Below are positions 6,785 through 13,505 of a stretch of 13,612 bases of DNA, piece by piece (the stretch's first letter is position 1; every line of letters starts with the position of its first letter). Both the position numbers and the translations under genes were made by a program. The DNA lies in the NCBI GenBank assembly GCA_934661755.1, contig CAKUJM010000060.1, positions 1 to 13,612 of the forward strand. Reading direction: 5' to 3'. Origin of the DNA: an uncultured Lentisphaeria bacterium. GTDB lineage: Bacteria; Verrucomicrobiota; Lentisphaeria; Oligosphaerales; Oligosphaeraceae. The notes beneath the pieces are model-generated. The model made no database searches, was not told the DNA's origin, and saw only the letters and a program-made list of their open reading frames with translations.

Positions 6785-8506
6785 CTATGGCAGCATCTCC
6801 ATCACCTTCCGCCGGGCGTCGTCGAACTCCGGCGTGTCCCATGGCGTGTAGTTCCAGTCGATGAAGGCCTGGCGCAACCGGGCGAAGAATCCCCGGGCGT
6901 CGTCCTTTCCCCCGAAATCAAAGCGGTGCCGCAGAATCTGCATCAGGACGCCGAAGACGTGCTTTTGGCGCTCGGCGCCGCAGGCGCTGTCGACCGGGTC
7001 GAAGGTGTTTTGCTGGAGGTACACTGCGTCCAGGAACTCGCTTTTCAGATAGGTGACGAAATCGCCGATGGGAGTGCCTTCCTCGCCGACGACCTTCATC
7101 ATCTGGTCGACTTCGCTTCCCTGGCGCAGGATGGCGCGGGCCTCTTCGACGGCGGCGCGGTCCACGGTGCTGGGGTACTTGCTCCACGAATCCAGCGGCG
7201 AGATGGCCGGATAGCGCCTGGCGTTGGCGCGATCGCGCGACAATGCCAGGAAGGAGCCGACGACCTTGAGGGTGGCCTGGGTGACCGGCTCCTCGAAATT
7301 GCCGCCGGCGGGGGAGACGGCGCCGCAGATGGTGACGGAGCCGCGCCCGCCGTCGTTGAGCCTCACCAGTCCCGCGCGCTCGTAGAAGGCGGCGACCAGG
7401 CTTTCCAGGTATGCGGGGAAGGCCTCCTCGCCGGGGATTTCCTCCAGCCGTCCGGACTCCTCGCGCAACGCCTGGGCCCAGCGCGAGGTGGAGTCGGCCA
7501 GCAGCAGCACATTGAGGCCCATCTGGCGGTAGTATTCGGCCATGGTGACGCTGGTGTAGATCGAGGATTCGCGGGAGGCCACCGGCATTGAGCTGGTGTT
7601 GCAGATGATGATGGTGCGGTCGATCAGCTTCCTGCCGGTGCGTGGATCCTCCAGCACCGGGAATTCCTGGAGGATCTCCACCACCTCGCCGGCGCGTTCG
7701 CCGACTGCCGCGACGATGACGATGTCCGCCTCGGAGCGCTGGGACAGCGCGTGCTGCAGGACGGTCTTTCCGGCGCCGAATGGCCCGGGCGTGCAGAAGG
7801 TTCCGCCCTTGGCCACCGGGAAGAAGGTGTCGATGGTGCGCACCTGGGTCACCATGGGTTCGGACGGCAGCAGTTTTTCCTTGTAGCAGCTGATGGGGAT
7901 GCGCACCGGCCAGGATTGCACCAGGAAGATCTGCCGTTCCTCTCCGGCGGCGTTTGCGGCCCTGGCCACCGCGGTGCGGATATTGTATTTCCCCTTTGGC
8001 GCCTGCCAGGTGATGTTCCAGGCGCCGTGCCAGGCGAATGGCAGCATGATCCGGTGCTGGAAGATCCCCTCCGGGACGGATCCGACTTCGTCGCCGGCCG
8101 TCAGTTCGTCGCCGATGGCCGCGGACGGGGTGTACTCCCATTCGCGCTTCTCGTCCAGCGGATAGATGTAGGTGCCGCGCTTGAGGAACAGCGACTCCCT
8201 GGCCATGGCCGGAAGCGGATTCTGCAGGCCGTCATAGACCTGGGTGAGCAGCCCCGGCCCCAGCTCCACCGAAAGCATCTGGCCGGTGAATTCGACGGCG
8301 TCGCCGACCCGGATGCCGTTGGTGTTTTCGAACACCTGCATGTCCGCCTGGGTGCCGCGGACCCGGATGACCTCGCTTTTGAGCCTGGTGCCATCCGCCA
8401 GGCGCACAAAGGCCACTTCATTCTGCATGACGCTGGAGTCGAAGGCGACAGTTGCCATGTTGCCATTGACTCCGGTGATATGTCCGCTTTTCAGATTGTC
8501 GCTCAT
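6785..8506 (-). CDS. atpA: V-type ATPase catalytic subunit A
   Basis: A 573-residue ATP-hydrolysing (or synthesising) subunit. Order of parts: N-terminal barrel (about 1-75), the extra bulge domain unique to A subunits (about 110-200), nucleotide-binding core (about 220-440) and C-terminal helical domain. The P-loop is GPFGAGKT at 241-248, the catalytic glutamate is E270 in VGERAGE, and LLLADSTSRWAQALRE (334-349) is the Walker B region. The reading frame is open for 54 more codons upstream, but these are compositionally odd (rich in P, R, S, T), so MSDNLKSGHITG at 8506 is the start, by homology to the family. No clear ribosome site precedes it. The 79-base gap before it is the longest between the ATPase genes. 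Confidence 0.96.
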   Translation of the reverse strand: MSDNLKSGHITGVNGNMATVAFDSSVMQNEVAFVRLADGTRLKSEVIRVRGTQADMQVFENTNGIRVGDAVEFTGQMLSVELGPGLLTQVYDGLQNPLPAMARESLFLKRGTYIYPLDEKREWEYTPSAAIGDELTAGDEVGSVPEGIFQHRIMLPFAWHGAWNITWQAPKGKYNIRTAVARAANAAGEERQIFLVQSWPVRIPISCYKEKLLPSEPMVTQVRTIDTFFPVAKGGTFCTPGPFGAGKTVLQHALSQRSEADIVIVAAVGERAGEVVEILQEFPVLEDPRTGRKLIDRTIIICNTSSMPVASRESSIYTSVTMAEYYRQMGLNVLLLADSTSRWAQALREESGRLEEIPGEEAFPAYLESLVAAFYERAGLVRLNDGGRGSVTICGAVSPAGGNFEEPVTQATLKVVGSFLALSRDRANARRYPAISPLDSWSKYPSTVDRAAVEEARAILRQGSEVDQMMKVVGEEGTPIGDFVTYLKSEFLDAVYLQQNTFDPVDSACGAERQKHVFGVLMQILRHRFDFGGKDDARGFFARLRQAFIDWNYTPWDTPEFDDARRKVMEMLP

Positions 8507-8585
8507 AACGGTTCGTGATGTGGGGCGGATGAAAAATGCCTGCGTGCGGATGCGCCTTGGCGGGCGGGAATCGGGCGGCGGCGCG

Positions 8586-9158
8586 CTACTGCGTGCGCTT
8601 GCCGGCGGCTTCGGCGACCAGGCGGTCCAGGATGTCGTCCATGACCTGCCGTCCGCGCCGGCGGTCATAGCTGCGGCGTTTTTCCAGCAGCAGCAATTTC
8701 AGCGCATAGATCAGCAGCTTCTGGAAATCGTAGTAGCGCGTGGCCTCCAGTCCCGAGAGGAAGTCCCATTGCATGGCCTCCCAGCCATCCTGGCGCTGCG
8801 ATGGCTCCGGCAATGCCAGCACTGTCTCCAGGCGCTTGAGGTCTCCGGGGAAGGCCTCCTCCTCCGGACGCCGCCAGCCATTGACGCCGCCATCCAGGCG
8901 GCGGGCGCGCCACTGCACCTGCGCATTGAGCATCACGGTCATCCAGGCATACCATTGCCTGAGTACCTCATGGCGCGAGCCCAGCTGGCTGGCAATCGGC
9001 CCCGGCAGCAGCGGCAGCACCCGGATCACCGCGGACTCCTCCGGGGCCAGACGGTCGATGCACAGCTGGCGGAATTGCGCCAGCTCCGGCGCGCCCGCGG
9101 GGTTGCTGAACGACAACGCGGGCAGCGATGCGAGGAAATAGACAAAGTCCGTGCCCAT
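8586..9158 (-). CDS. DUF2764 protein of the V-ATPase operon
   Basis: A 190-residue protein of the DUF2764 family, recognised from its start YFLASLPALSF (7-17) and its place between subunits E and A. A homologue takes the same place in Chlamydiae and other bacteria with this type of operon. It has no membrane segment or signal peptide and is largely helical. A conserved-looking stretch YYDFQKLLIYALKLLLLEKR (141-160) is rich in leucine and aromatics. Since no subunit C or F gene is present, it may act as a C-like connector between rotor and ring; this is inference from context. Start ATG 9158 lies 15 bases behind subunit E. No purine-rich ribosome site is visible, which fits translational coupling. 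Confidence 0.82.
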   Translation of the reverse strand: MGTDFVYFLASLPALSFSNPAGAPELAQFRQLCIDRLAPEESAVIRVLPLLPGPIASQLGSRHEVLRQWYAWMTVMLNAQVQWRARRLDGGVNGWRRPEEEAFPGDLKRLETVLALPEPSQRQDGWEAMQWDFLSGLEATRYYDFQKLLIYALKLLLLEKRRSYDRRRGRQVMDDILDRLVAEAAGKRTQ

Positions 9159-9173
9159 GGCGGAGGTGGGGGG

Positions 9174-9782
9174 TTATTTTCTGGAGATGATGGCGCCCAG
9201 CGCCGGCGAGAGGTGCGCGCTGATGGCCTCGGTGAGCGCCTCGTCGCTGAAGTCGTATTCGACATCATTGTCGGAGAAGGCCAGCTTGAAGCCGCCGGCG
9301 ACGTCGCGCGACGGCGCCAGGTTCACCCGTTTGCGCAGATCCGCCGCCAGCTGTGCCTTGACGGACTCCTCCAGGGTCTTGAGCTGGTCCGGCGGCACCA
9401 GGACATTCAGGTCTCCGGTGGCGCCCTCGCGGGCAAAATAGCTCTGGCACAATCCGGCGATGATCGGCGCCACCGCATCGGCATTCATGACCGAGCGCAG
9501 CAGCTCCCTTGCCGCCTCGCCGACCCGCTGGGCGAGGGCGTTGCGCACCTCAAGCAGGATCTGGCGTCCGGACTGGCGCAGCGCCTCCTCCGATTTCTGC
9601 TTCATCGTGGCGCATTCCTCCTGCGCATCGCTGAGCATCCGCGCGGATTGCGCTTTGGCATCGGCGACCAGCTGGTCCGCCTCGGTCTTGGCCTGTGCAA
9701 TAATTCTGGCGGCTTCCTCTTCGCCTCTGCGGATGCCATCACGGTCGATCCGGTCGAGCAGGGCCTGCAATTCATCTGCCAT
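9174..9782 (-). CDS. atpE: V-type ATPase subunit E (peripheral stalk)
   Basis: A 202-residue peripheral stalk subunit that ties the A3B3 head to subunit I and stops it turning. Residues 1-85 form one long charged helix with many A, E, K, Q and R residues (for example EEEAARIIAQAKTEADQLVA, 21-40), as expected for the stalk. Residues 110-202 form the globular head-binding domain, with LNVLVPPDQ and the GGFKLAFSDNDVEYD stretch found in the family. The partner stalk subunit G/H is not encoded here. The start is the ATG at 9782 with AAGGAG 11 bases upstream. It is the first gene of the minus-strand operon and faces the control region. Confidence 0.93.
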   Translation of the reverse strand: MADELQALLDRIDRDGIRRGEEEAARIIAQAKTEADQLVADAKAQSARMLSDAQEECATMKQKSEEALRQSGRQILLEVRNALAQRVGEAARELLRSVMNADAVAPIIAGLCQSYFAREGATGDLNVLVPPDQLKTLEESVKAQLAADLRKRVNLAPSRDVAGGFKLAFSDNDVEYDFSDEALTEAISAHLSPALGAIISRK

Positions 9783-9793
9783 AGGTGCTTACT

Positions 9794-9799
9794 CTCCTT
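9794..9799 (-). promoter_or_regulatory. Strong ribosome binding site of subunit E
   Basis: AAGGAG reads on the minus strand 11 bases before the subunit E start, embedded in TCTCAAGGAGA. The same string and spacing occur before subunit K. It lies just after a T tract, so a hairpin at 9810-9824 could influence access to it. Confidence 0.75.
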
Positions 9800-9809
9800 G
9801 AGAAAAATT

Positions 9810-9824
9810 CCATCCCGGGGATGG
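9810..9824 (-). promoter_or_regulatory. Hairpin plus T tract just before the subunit E ribosome site
   Basis: CCATCCCCGGGATGG on the minus strand is a near-perfect palindrome that can form a 5-base-pair stem with a 5-base loop. It is followed by AATTTTTCTC and then directly by the AAGGAG site. The shape resembles a weak intrinsic terminator or an RNA switch at the ribosome site. Its role is inference; the stem is short. Confidence 0.35.
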
Positions 9825-9859
9825 CGGAATCCGTCCAGCTTCCCGTGCCGGAGCATCTC

Positions 9860-9922
9860 AAAAAAAAAGCCGGCAGGGGCAACGCCGCGGCGGCGGACGC
9901 CGCACTGCTGTGCGCATGCGGC
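9860..9922 (-). promoter_or_regulatory. Structured leader with GC-rich stems and a nine-T run
   Basis: On the minus strand GCCGCA-TGC-GCACA-GCA-G-TGCGGC (9922 to 9899) forms a 6+3 base-pair hairpin with one bulged G. The self-complementary CGCCGCGGCG (9892-9883) comes next, then GCCGGC and nine T residues (9868-9860). This lies between the proposed promoter and the first ATPase gene. GC-rich RNA ending in a T run suggests pausing or attenuation, but the stem directly before the T run is not cleanly paired with its neighbour. Confidence 0.35.
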
Positions 9923-9938
9923 TGTCCAGCTGGCGTCG

Positions 9939-9948
9939 GCATAATATA
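9939..9948 (-). promoter_or_regulatory. Candidate -10 box for the V-ATPase operon
   Basis: TATATTATGC reads on the minus strand, about 157 bases before the subunit E start, in an otherwise GC-rich region. An identical box reads on the plus strand at 10052-10061, facing the other operon. I could not find a good -35 hexamer 16-18 bases upstream, so assignment to the main sigma factor is tentative. Confidence 0.5.
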
Positions 9949-10029
9949 ACGGAGAAATCTGTCCTCCATGCTTCCGATGCCGGCATTTTTTGACCGTCGC
10001 CGGCGGGTCCGCGGACCGCCACACACTGG

Positions 10030-10061
10030 TTTTCACTCCCTCCTGGAAAGCTATATTATGC
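10030..10061 (+). promoter_or_regulatory. Candidate promoter of the fusion-gene operon
   Basis: A TATATT box at 10052-10057 (extended TATATTATGC) lies 16 bases after TTTTCA at 10030-10035, which is a passable -35 element. Transcription would start near 10065, leaving a leader of roughly 45 bases before the ATG at 10111. No ribosome site is obvious before that ATG, where the sequence is T-rich. Confidence 0.5.
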
Positions 10062-10110
10062 ATCGTTACTTGCGCATCACCGAAAATCCGCATCACACTC
10101 GTCTTTTTCA

Positions 10111-12087
10111 ATGAACAATGCCGTCATTCTGGCCAGCGGCGACTTCCCGTGCCGTCCGGCGCTGCTGGAGATAATAAGAAGCGCCACGCACATCGTCTGC
10201 TGCGACAGCGCCGCCCAGGCGCTGCAGGCCTCCGGACTGCGCGAGCCGGATGCCATCGTCGGCGACCTTGACAGCCTGGATCCGGAATTGGCCCGGCGCT
10301 ACCATGACCGCGTCTTCCGCGAGGCCGAGCAGGATACCAATGACCTGTCGAAGGCCTTCCGCTTCTGCATGTCGCGGGGGTGGACGGACAATCTGGTGAT
10401 CATGGGGGCGACCGGCAAGCGCGAGGACCATACCCTGGGCAACATCTCCCTGCTGATGGACTTTGCCATGGTCGTCCCCGGCATCCGGATGCTTACGGAC
10501 TACGGTTTTTTCGAGGTCATGACCAGGAGCGGAAGCCGCAAGTGCCAGCCGGGCGAGCAGTTGTCGATATTCTCCGCGGACATGATGATGCCGGTGACCG
10601 CCCGGGGGCTGGTCTATCCCCTGCACAAGCTGCGGCTGGAGCGCTGGTGGAATGCCACGCTCAACGAGACCACCGGGACCTCCTTCTGGCTGGAGTTCCC
10701 CGGCCCTTCGCCGCTGCTGCTGTTCCGCCCGTGGTCGGAGTGCAGCGGAAAGCGCCCCGCAGGCCGCCCGTCCCGGCTGCCGTGGCGGCGGGTGCATTTC
10801 TGCGGCTGCGGCGGCGTCGGCATGGCCGCATTGGCCAATATCCTGCTGGATGACGGCTGCATGGTCAGCGGCAGCGACGAAGCCGATGGCGCGCAGCTGC
10901 GCCAGCTTGCCGCCCGCGGCGCCGCGGTCCACATCGGCCACGCCGCCGCCAATGTGCCCGAGGGCACGCAATTGCTGGTGTACTCCTCGGCAGTGCCATC
11001 CGGCAATCCGGAACGCTCACTGGCGCAGTCCCGCGGCATTCCGCAATGCCGCCGCGGGGCCTTCCTGGCGCGGATCGCGCCGTTCTTCAGGCGCGTGGTC
11101 GCGGTGGCCGGCTCCCATGGCAAGACCACTGTGAGCGCGATGATCGCCCATATCCTGCGCAGCTGTTCGGCCGACGCCGGCTATGCCATCGGCGGCAATG
11201 TCAACGGCTGGCGGCAATCCGGGCATGCCGGCGACTGGGACATCCTGGTCGCGGAAGTGGATGAAAGCGACCGCACCCAGGAGCTGATGCTGCCGGAATT
11301 GGCCGTCATCCTCAATGTCGATGACGACCACAGCTGGGCGGTCGGCGGCACGCAGATGCTCGAGCAATCCTTTGCCATGCTGGCCGAGCACGCGATGCAT
11401 TCCATCGTGTGGGACACCCCCGGGAACCGCCGGATCTTCGCCGCCGTGCCCTCGGTGAACTTCCTGCCGGAAGAGTCCGCCATCGCCTCCGGGGTGCGGC
11501 TGCCAATTCCCGGGATGCACAACCGCCGCAACGCGGCCATCGCGGTGGCCGCCGCCGTCCGGCTGGGCGTTCCGGAGATGCGCGCGCAGGCGGCGATGGC
11601 CAGCTATCCGGGAGTCCAGCGGCGGCTGGCGCTGCGTGCACAAAATGCCGCGGGGACAAAGTTGCTCTACGAGGACTACGCCCACCACCCCACTGAATTG
11701 GCCGCGACCCTGGATGCGCTGCACGAAGCCCATCCCGGCTACCGCATGGCGGTGCTCTTCCAGCCGCACCGCCCGGAACGGCTGCTGCGGTACGGCGGGC
11801 AGTTCGCCCGTTTGCTGGCCACGCGATGCGATCGATGCGCCATCGTGACGCCATTCATGGCCTGGGAGCAGAATGCCCCCGAGGCCGACCCGCATCAGCT
11901 TGCCGATGCCATCAACGCCATTGCGCCAGGACATGCGGCCCTGATTGACAACTCGCCGGAGATCATCGCCGCCACCATCCGCAACGCCTTTGCCGAGAAG
12001 AACGCCGCACCGATGCTCGTCGCCGTCATCGGCGCCGGCGACATCGGCAGGGCATTGGAGGCCATACCCCATGAAATCACCGATTAA
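10111..12087 (+). CDS. Thiamine pyrophosphokinase-MurC fusion protein
   Basis: A single 658-residue frame joins two enzymes. Residues 1 to about 212 are thiamine pyrophosphokinase (thiamine plus ATP to thiamine diphosphate): PDAIVGDLDSLD (46-57), QDTNDLSKAF (74-83), GATGKREDHTLGN (99-111), and the thiamine-binding part with GLVYPL (166-171) and NETTG (185-189). After a basic linker (about 213-227), residues 228-650 are UDP-N-acetylmuramate:L-alanine ligase: FCGCGGVGMAA (230-240), P-loop GSHGKTT (334-340), EVDESD (382-387), NVDDDH (402-407), PGMHNRRNA (467-475), EDYAHHPTE (521-529), FQPHR (550-554) and GAGDIG (641-646). YAHHPTE and FQPHR favour MurC over Mpl. The central ligase part between H407 and G468 looks about 30 residues shorter than in standard MurC. 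Both enzymes look complete enough to be active. It leads an operon with the next two genes. Confidence 0.93.
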   Translation: MNNAVILASGDFPCRPALLEIIRSATHIVCCDSAAQALQASGLREPDAIVGDLDSLDPELARRYHDRVFREAEQDTNDLSKAFRFCMSRGWTDNLVIMGATGKREDHTLGNISLLMDFAMVVPGIRMLTDYGFFEVMTRSGSRKCQPGEQLSIFSADMMMPVTARGLVYPLHKLRLERWWNATLNETTGTSFWLEFPGPSPLLLFRPWSECSGKRPAGRPSRLPWRRVHFCGCGGVGMAALANILLDDGCMVSGSDEADGAQLRQLAARGAAVHIGHAAANVPEGTQLLVYSSAVPSGNPERSLAQSRGIPQCRRGAFLARIAPFFRRVVAVAGSHGKTTVSAMIAHILRSCSADAGYAIGGNVNGWRQSGHAGDWDILVAEVDESDRTQELMLPELAVILNVDDDHSWAVGGTQMLEQSFAMLAEHAMHSIVWDTPGNRRIFAAVPSVNFLPEESAIASGVRLPIPGMHNRRNAAIAVAAAVRLGVPEMRAQAAMASYPGVQRRLALRAQNAAGTKLLYEDYAHHPTELAATLDALHEAHPGYRMAVLFQPHRPERLLRYGGQFARLLATRCDRCAIVTPFMAWEQNAPEADPHQLADAINAIAPGHAALIDNSPEIIAATIRNAFAEKNAAPMLVAVIGAGDIGRALEAIPHEITD

Positions 12088-12589
12088 ATTCACCGCATTG
12101 ATCGTCATCGCGGCGCTGCTCGGATTCATCCTCTGGCGGCGACATGTCATGCGCACGCCGGAATACCTCATCCGGAAGACCATCGCCGACGCCGCCGAGG
12201 CGGTAAGCCGCCAGGACGGCGAGACCAACTCCGCCAATGCCTTCAAGATGCTCTCCCTCTCCCGGTACATGGACGATGAAATCGCCCTCGGCGTCCATGG
12301 GCTGCCAATCGACGGGACCTTCGGACGCGAGGAATTTGTCAGCCAGATCGCCCGCGGCCGGATGATGCTGCGACGTCTTGAAGTGACGCCGGTCGACATC
12401 CTGATCATCGCCCTGGATTCGCAAAAGGCGGTCGTCGAATGCGAAGTGCGCGCGGATGCCGAAAGCGCCGCCGGCAGCGGCGTCAAATGGAAATCCGACA
12501 ACATCTACCACCTCAAGCTGGAAATGCGGAAGGTGGAGGACCGCTGGGTCTTCCATTCATTCCGCGAAAGCGACATTCTGGAGAAATAG
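12071..12589 (+). CDS. Membrane-anchored protein of unknown function, possibly NTF2-like
   Basis: A 172-residue protein I do not recognise by name. Residues 6-22 form one hydrophobic segment followed by RRH, so it is probably anchored in the inner membrane with the rest outside the cytoplasm. The remainder starts with a long helix (about 31-50) and continues into alternating strands ending in VEDRWVFHSF (155-164), a pattern like the NTF2/SnoaL-type fold. No catalytic motif stands out. The start at 12071 overlaps the end of the fusion gene by 17 bases and has GGAGG 9 bases before it. The stop is one base from the next ATG, so tight co-translation with the fusion gene and psd is likely. A role in the envelope is inference from these neighbours. 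Confidence 0.85.
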   Translation: MKSPIKFTALIVIAALLGFILWRRHVMRTPEYLIRKTIADAAEAVSRQDGETNSANAFKMLSLSRYMDDEIALGVHGLPIDGTFGREEFVSQIARGRMMLRRLEVTPVDILIIALDSQKAVVECEVRADAESAAGSGVKWKSDNIYHLKLEMRKVEDRWVFHSFRESDILEK

Positions 12590-12590
12590 C

Positions 12591-13505
12591 ATGACTGACG
12601 GCACCGCCACCGTGTACTATGACCGCGCCAGCGGCCGCCTCTGCCGGGAGAAGGTCCTGGGCGACAAATGGCTGCGGCTGGCCTACTGCTCGGCCTGGCG
12701 CGGCGTGCTCAAGTGGCCGCTGTTCTGCTGCGGGCTTTTTTCGCGCCTGATGGGGTGGTATCTGGATCGGCGCTGCTCGGTGCGGCGCATCGGGCCGGCC
12801 ATCCGGGAGCTGAACATCGACATGGGTGAGGCGGAAGTCCCCCCCGGCGGCTATTCATCCTTCAACGACTTCTTTTCCCGGCGCCTCAGGCCCGGCTCCC
12901 GGCCGCTGCCGGAAAATGAAGACGCGCTGCTGTGCCCCGCCGACTGCCGCCTGACCGTCTACCCGCTTTTGCAGGGCGATGCCGTGGTCCCCGTCAAGGG
13001 CGCATCATACACCGTGCATGAACTCATCGGCGCCGCCGCCGGGGATTTTGCCGGCGGCGCCCTGATGGTGTGCCGGCTGTGCCCCGCGGACTACCACCGC
13101 TTCCATGTCATTGACGACTCCGTGGTGCTCTCCGCCTGGAGAATCCGGGGGAAATATCATTCGGTCAACCCATTGGCGCTGGCAAGCGGACTGCGGGTTT
13201 TCACTGAAAACCTGCGGGAGGTCGTGATCCTGGAGTCGCGGCATGTCCGGCGCTATGCCTTTGTGCCGGTCGGGGCCTTCGGCGTCGCCTCGATCCACAA
13301 TTTCCTCGATGCCCCCGGACGGCATTTTGCCCGCGGCGAGGAAGCCGGGTACTTCACCTTTGGCGGATCCACCGTGATCGTGGCCTTTCCCGCCGGCACT
13401 GTGGCCTTCGATGCGGACATTGTCGAAAACAGCGCAAAGGGCGTCGAGACCCTCGTGAAGGCCAACAGCGCCATCGGCTCATACGCCGTGCGGAGCCGGA
13501 ATTGA
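12591..13505 (+). CDS. psd: Phosphatidylserine decarboxylase proenzyme
   Basis: A 304-residue proenzyme that makes phosphatidylethanolamine at the inner membrane. It cleaves itself into a large beta chain and a small alpha chain whose first serine becomes the pyruvoyl group. The cleavage site is GGST (258-261), between G259 and S260. GGST rather than LGST is the form I know from yeast Psd2. Other family blocks are YSSFNDFFSRRLRPGSRP (88-105), PADCRL (116-121) with the charge-relay Asp at 118, CPADYHRFH (164-172) with the His at 169 or 172, GKYHSVNP (187-194), NLREVVIL (207-214) and VPVGAFGVASI (225-235). The start ATG 12591 has GGAG 7 bases upstream and sits one base after the previous stop. 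Length is normal for this type. It ends the operon; no clear terminator is seen in the 107 bases that follow. Confidence 0.95.
   Translation: MTDGTATVYYDRASGRLCREKVLGDKWLRLAYCSAWRGVLKWPLFCCGLFSRLMGWYLDRRCSVRRIGPAIRELNIDMGEAEVPPGGYSSFNDFFSRRLRPGSRPLPENEDALLCPADCRLTVYPLLQGDAVVPVKGASYTVHELIGAAAGDFAGGALMVCRLCPADYHRFHVIDDSVVLSAWRIRGKYHSVNPLALASGLRVFTENLREVVILESRHVRRYAFVPVGAFGVASIHNFLDAPGRHFARGEEAGYFTFGGSTVIVAFPAGTVAFDADIVENSAKGVETLVKANSAIGSYAVRSRN

Larger units (their letters stand above)
9783..10110. other. Divergent intergenic control region
   Basis: These 328 bases lie between the start codons of subunit E (minus) and the fusion gene (plus). They contain two outward-facing AT-rich boxes and, on the subunit E side, several GC-rich palindromes and two T tracts. 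I see no small gene with convincing codon use. I looked for a thiamine pyrophosphate riboswitch ahead of the thiamine pyrophosphokinase domain and did not recognise its conserved cores on the plus strand. Confidence 0.8.

Noticed and set aside
5303..7591. Plus-strand open frame of 762 codons opposite subunits A, B and D
   Set aside because: It crosses several real genes in antisense and has no recognisable domain. GC-rich codon use leaves few stops on the opposite strand.
8244..9944. Plus-strand open frame of 566 codons opposite E, DUF2764 and A
   Set aside because: It is antisense to three supported genes, with biased composition and no motif.
9783..10110. Possible thiamine pyrophosphate riboswitch ahead of the kinase domain
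   Set aside because: The conserved CTGAGA and the second core of that riboswitch are not present on the plus strand, and the likely leader is only about 45 bases long.
9602..10111. Minus-strand frame of 169 codons from the fusion-gene start into subunit E
   Set aside because: It would overlap the start of subunit E in another frame and cover the promoter region, and its composition is shadow-like (many R, P, A). It has no recognisable domain.
10111..12087. Mpl (murein peptide ligase) instead of MurC
   Set aside because: The YAHHPTE and FQPHR motifs fit MurC. Mpl usually has a FAHHPTA-like and FEPRS-like pattern. An altered substrate cannot be excluded and is noted as a finding.
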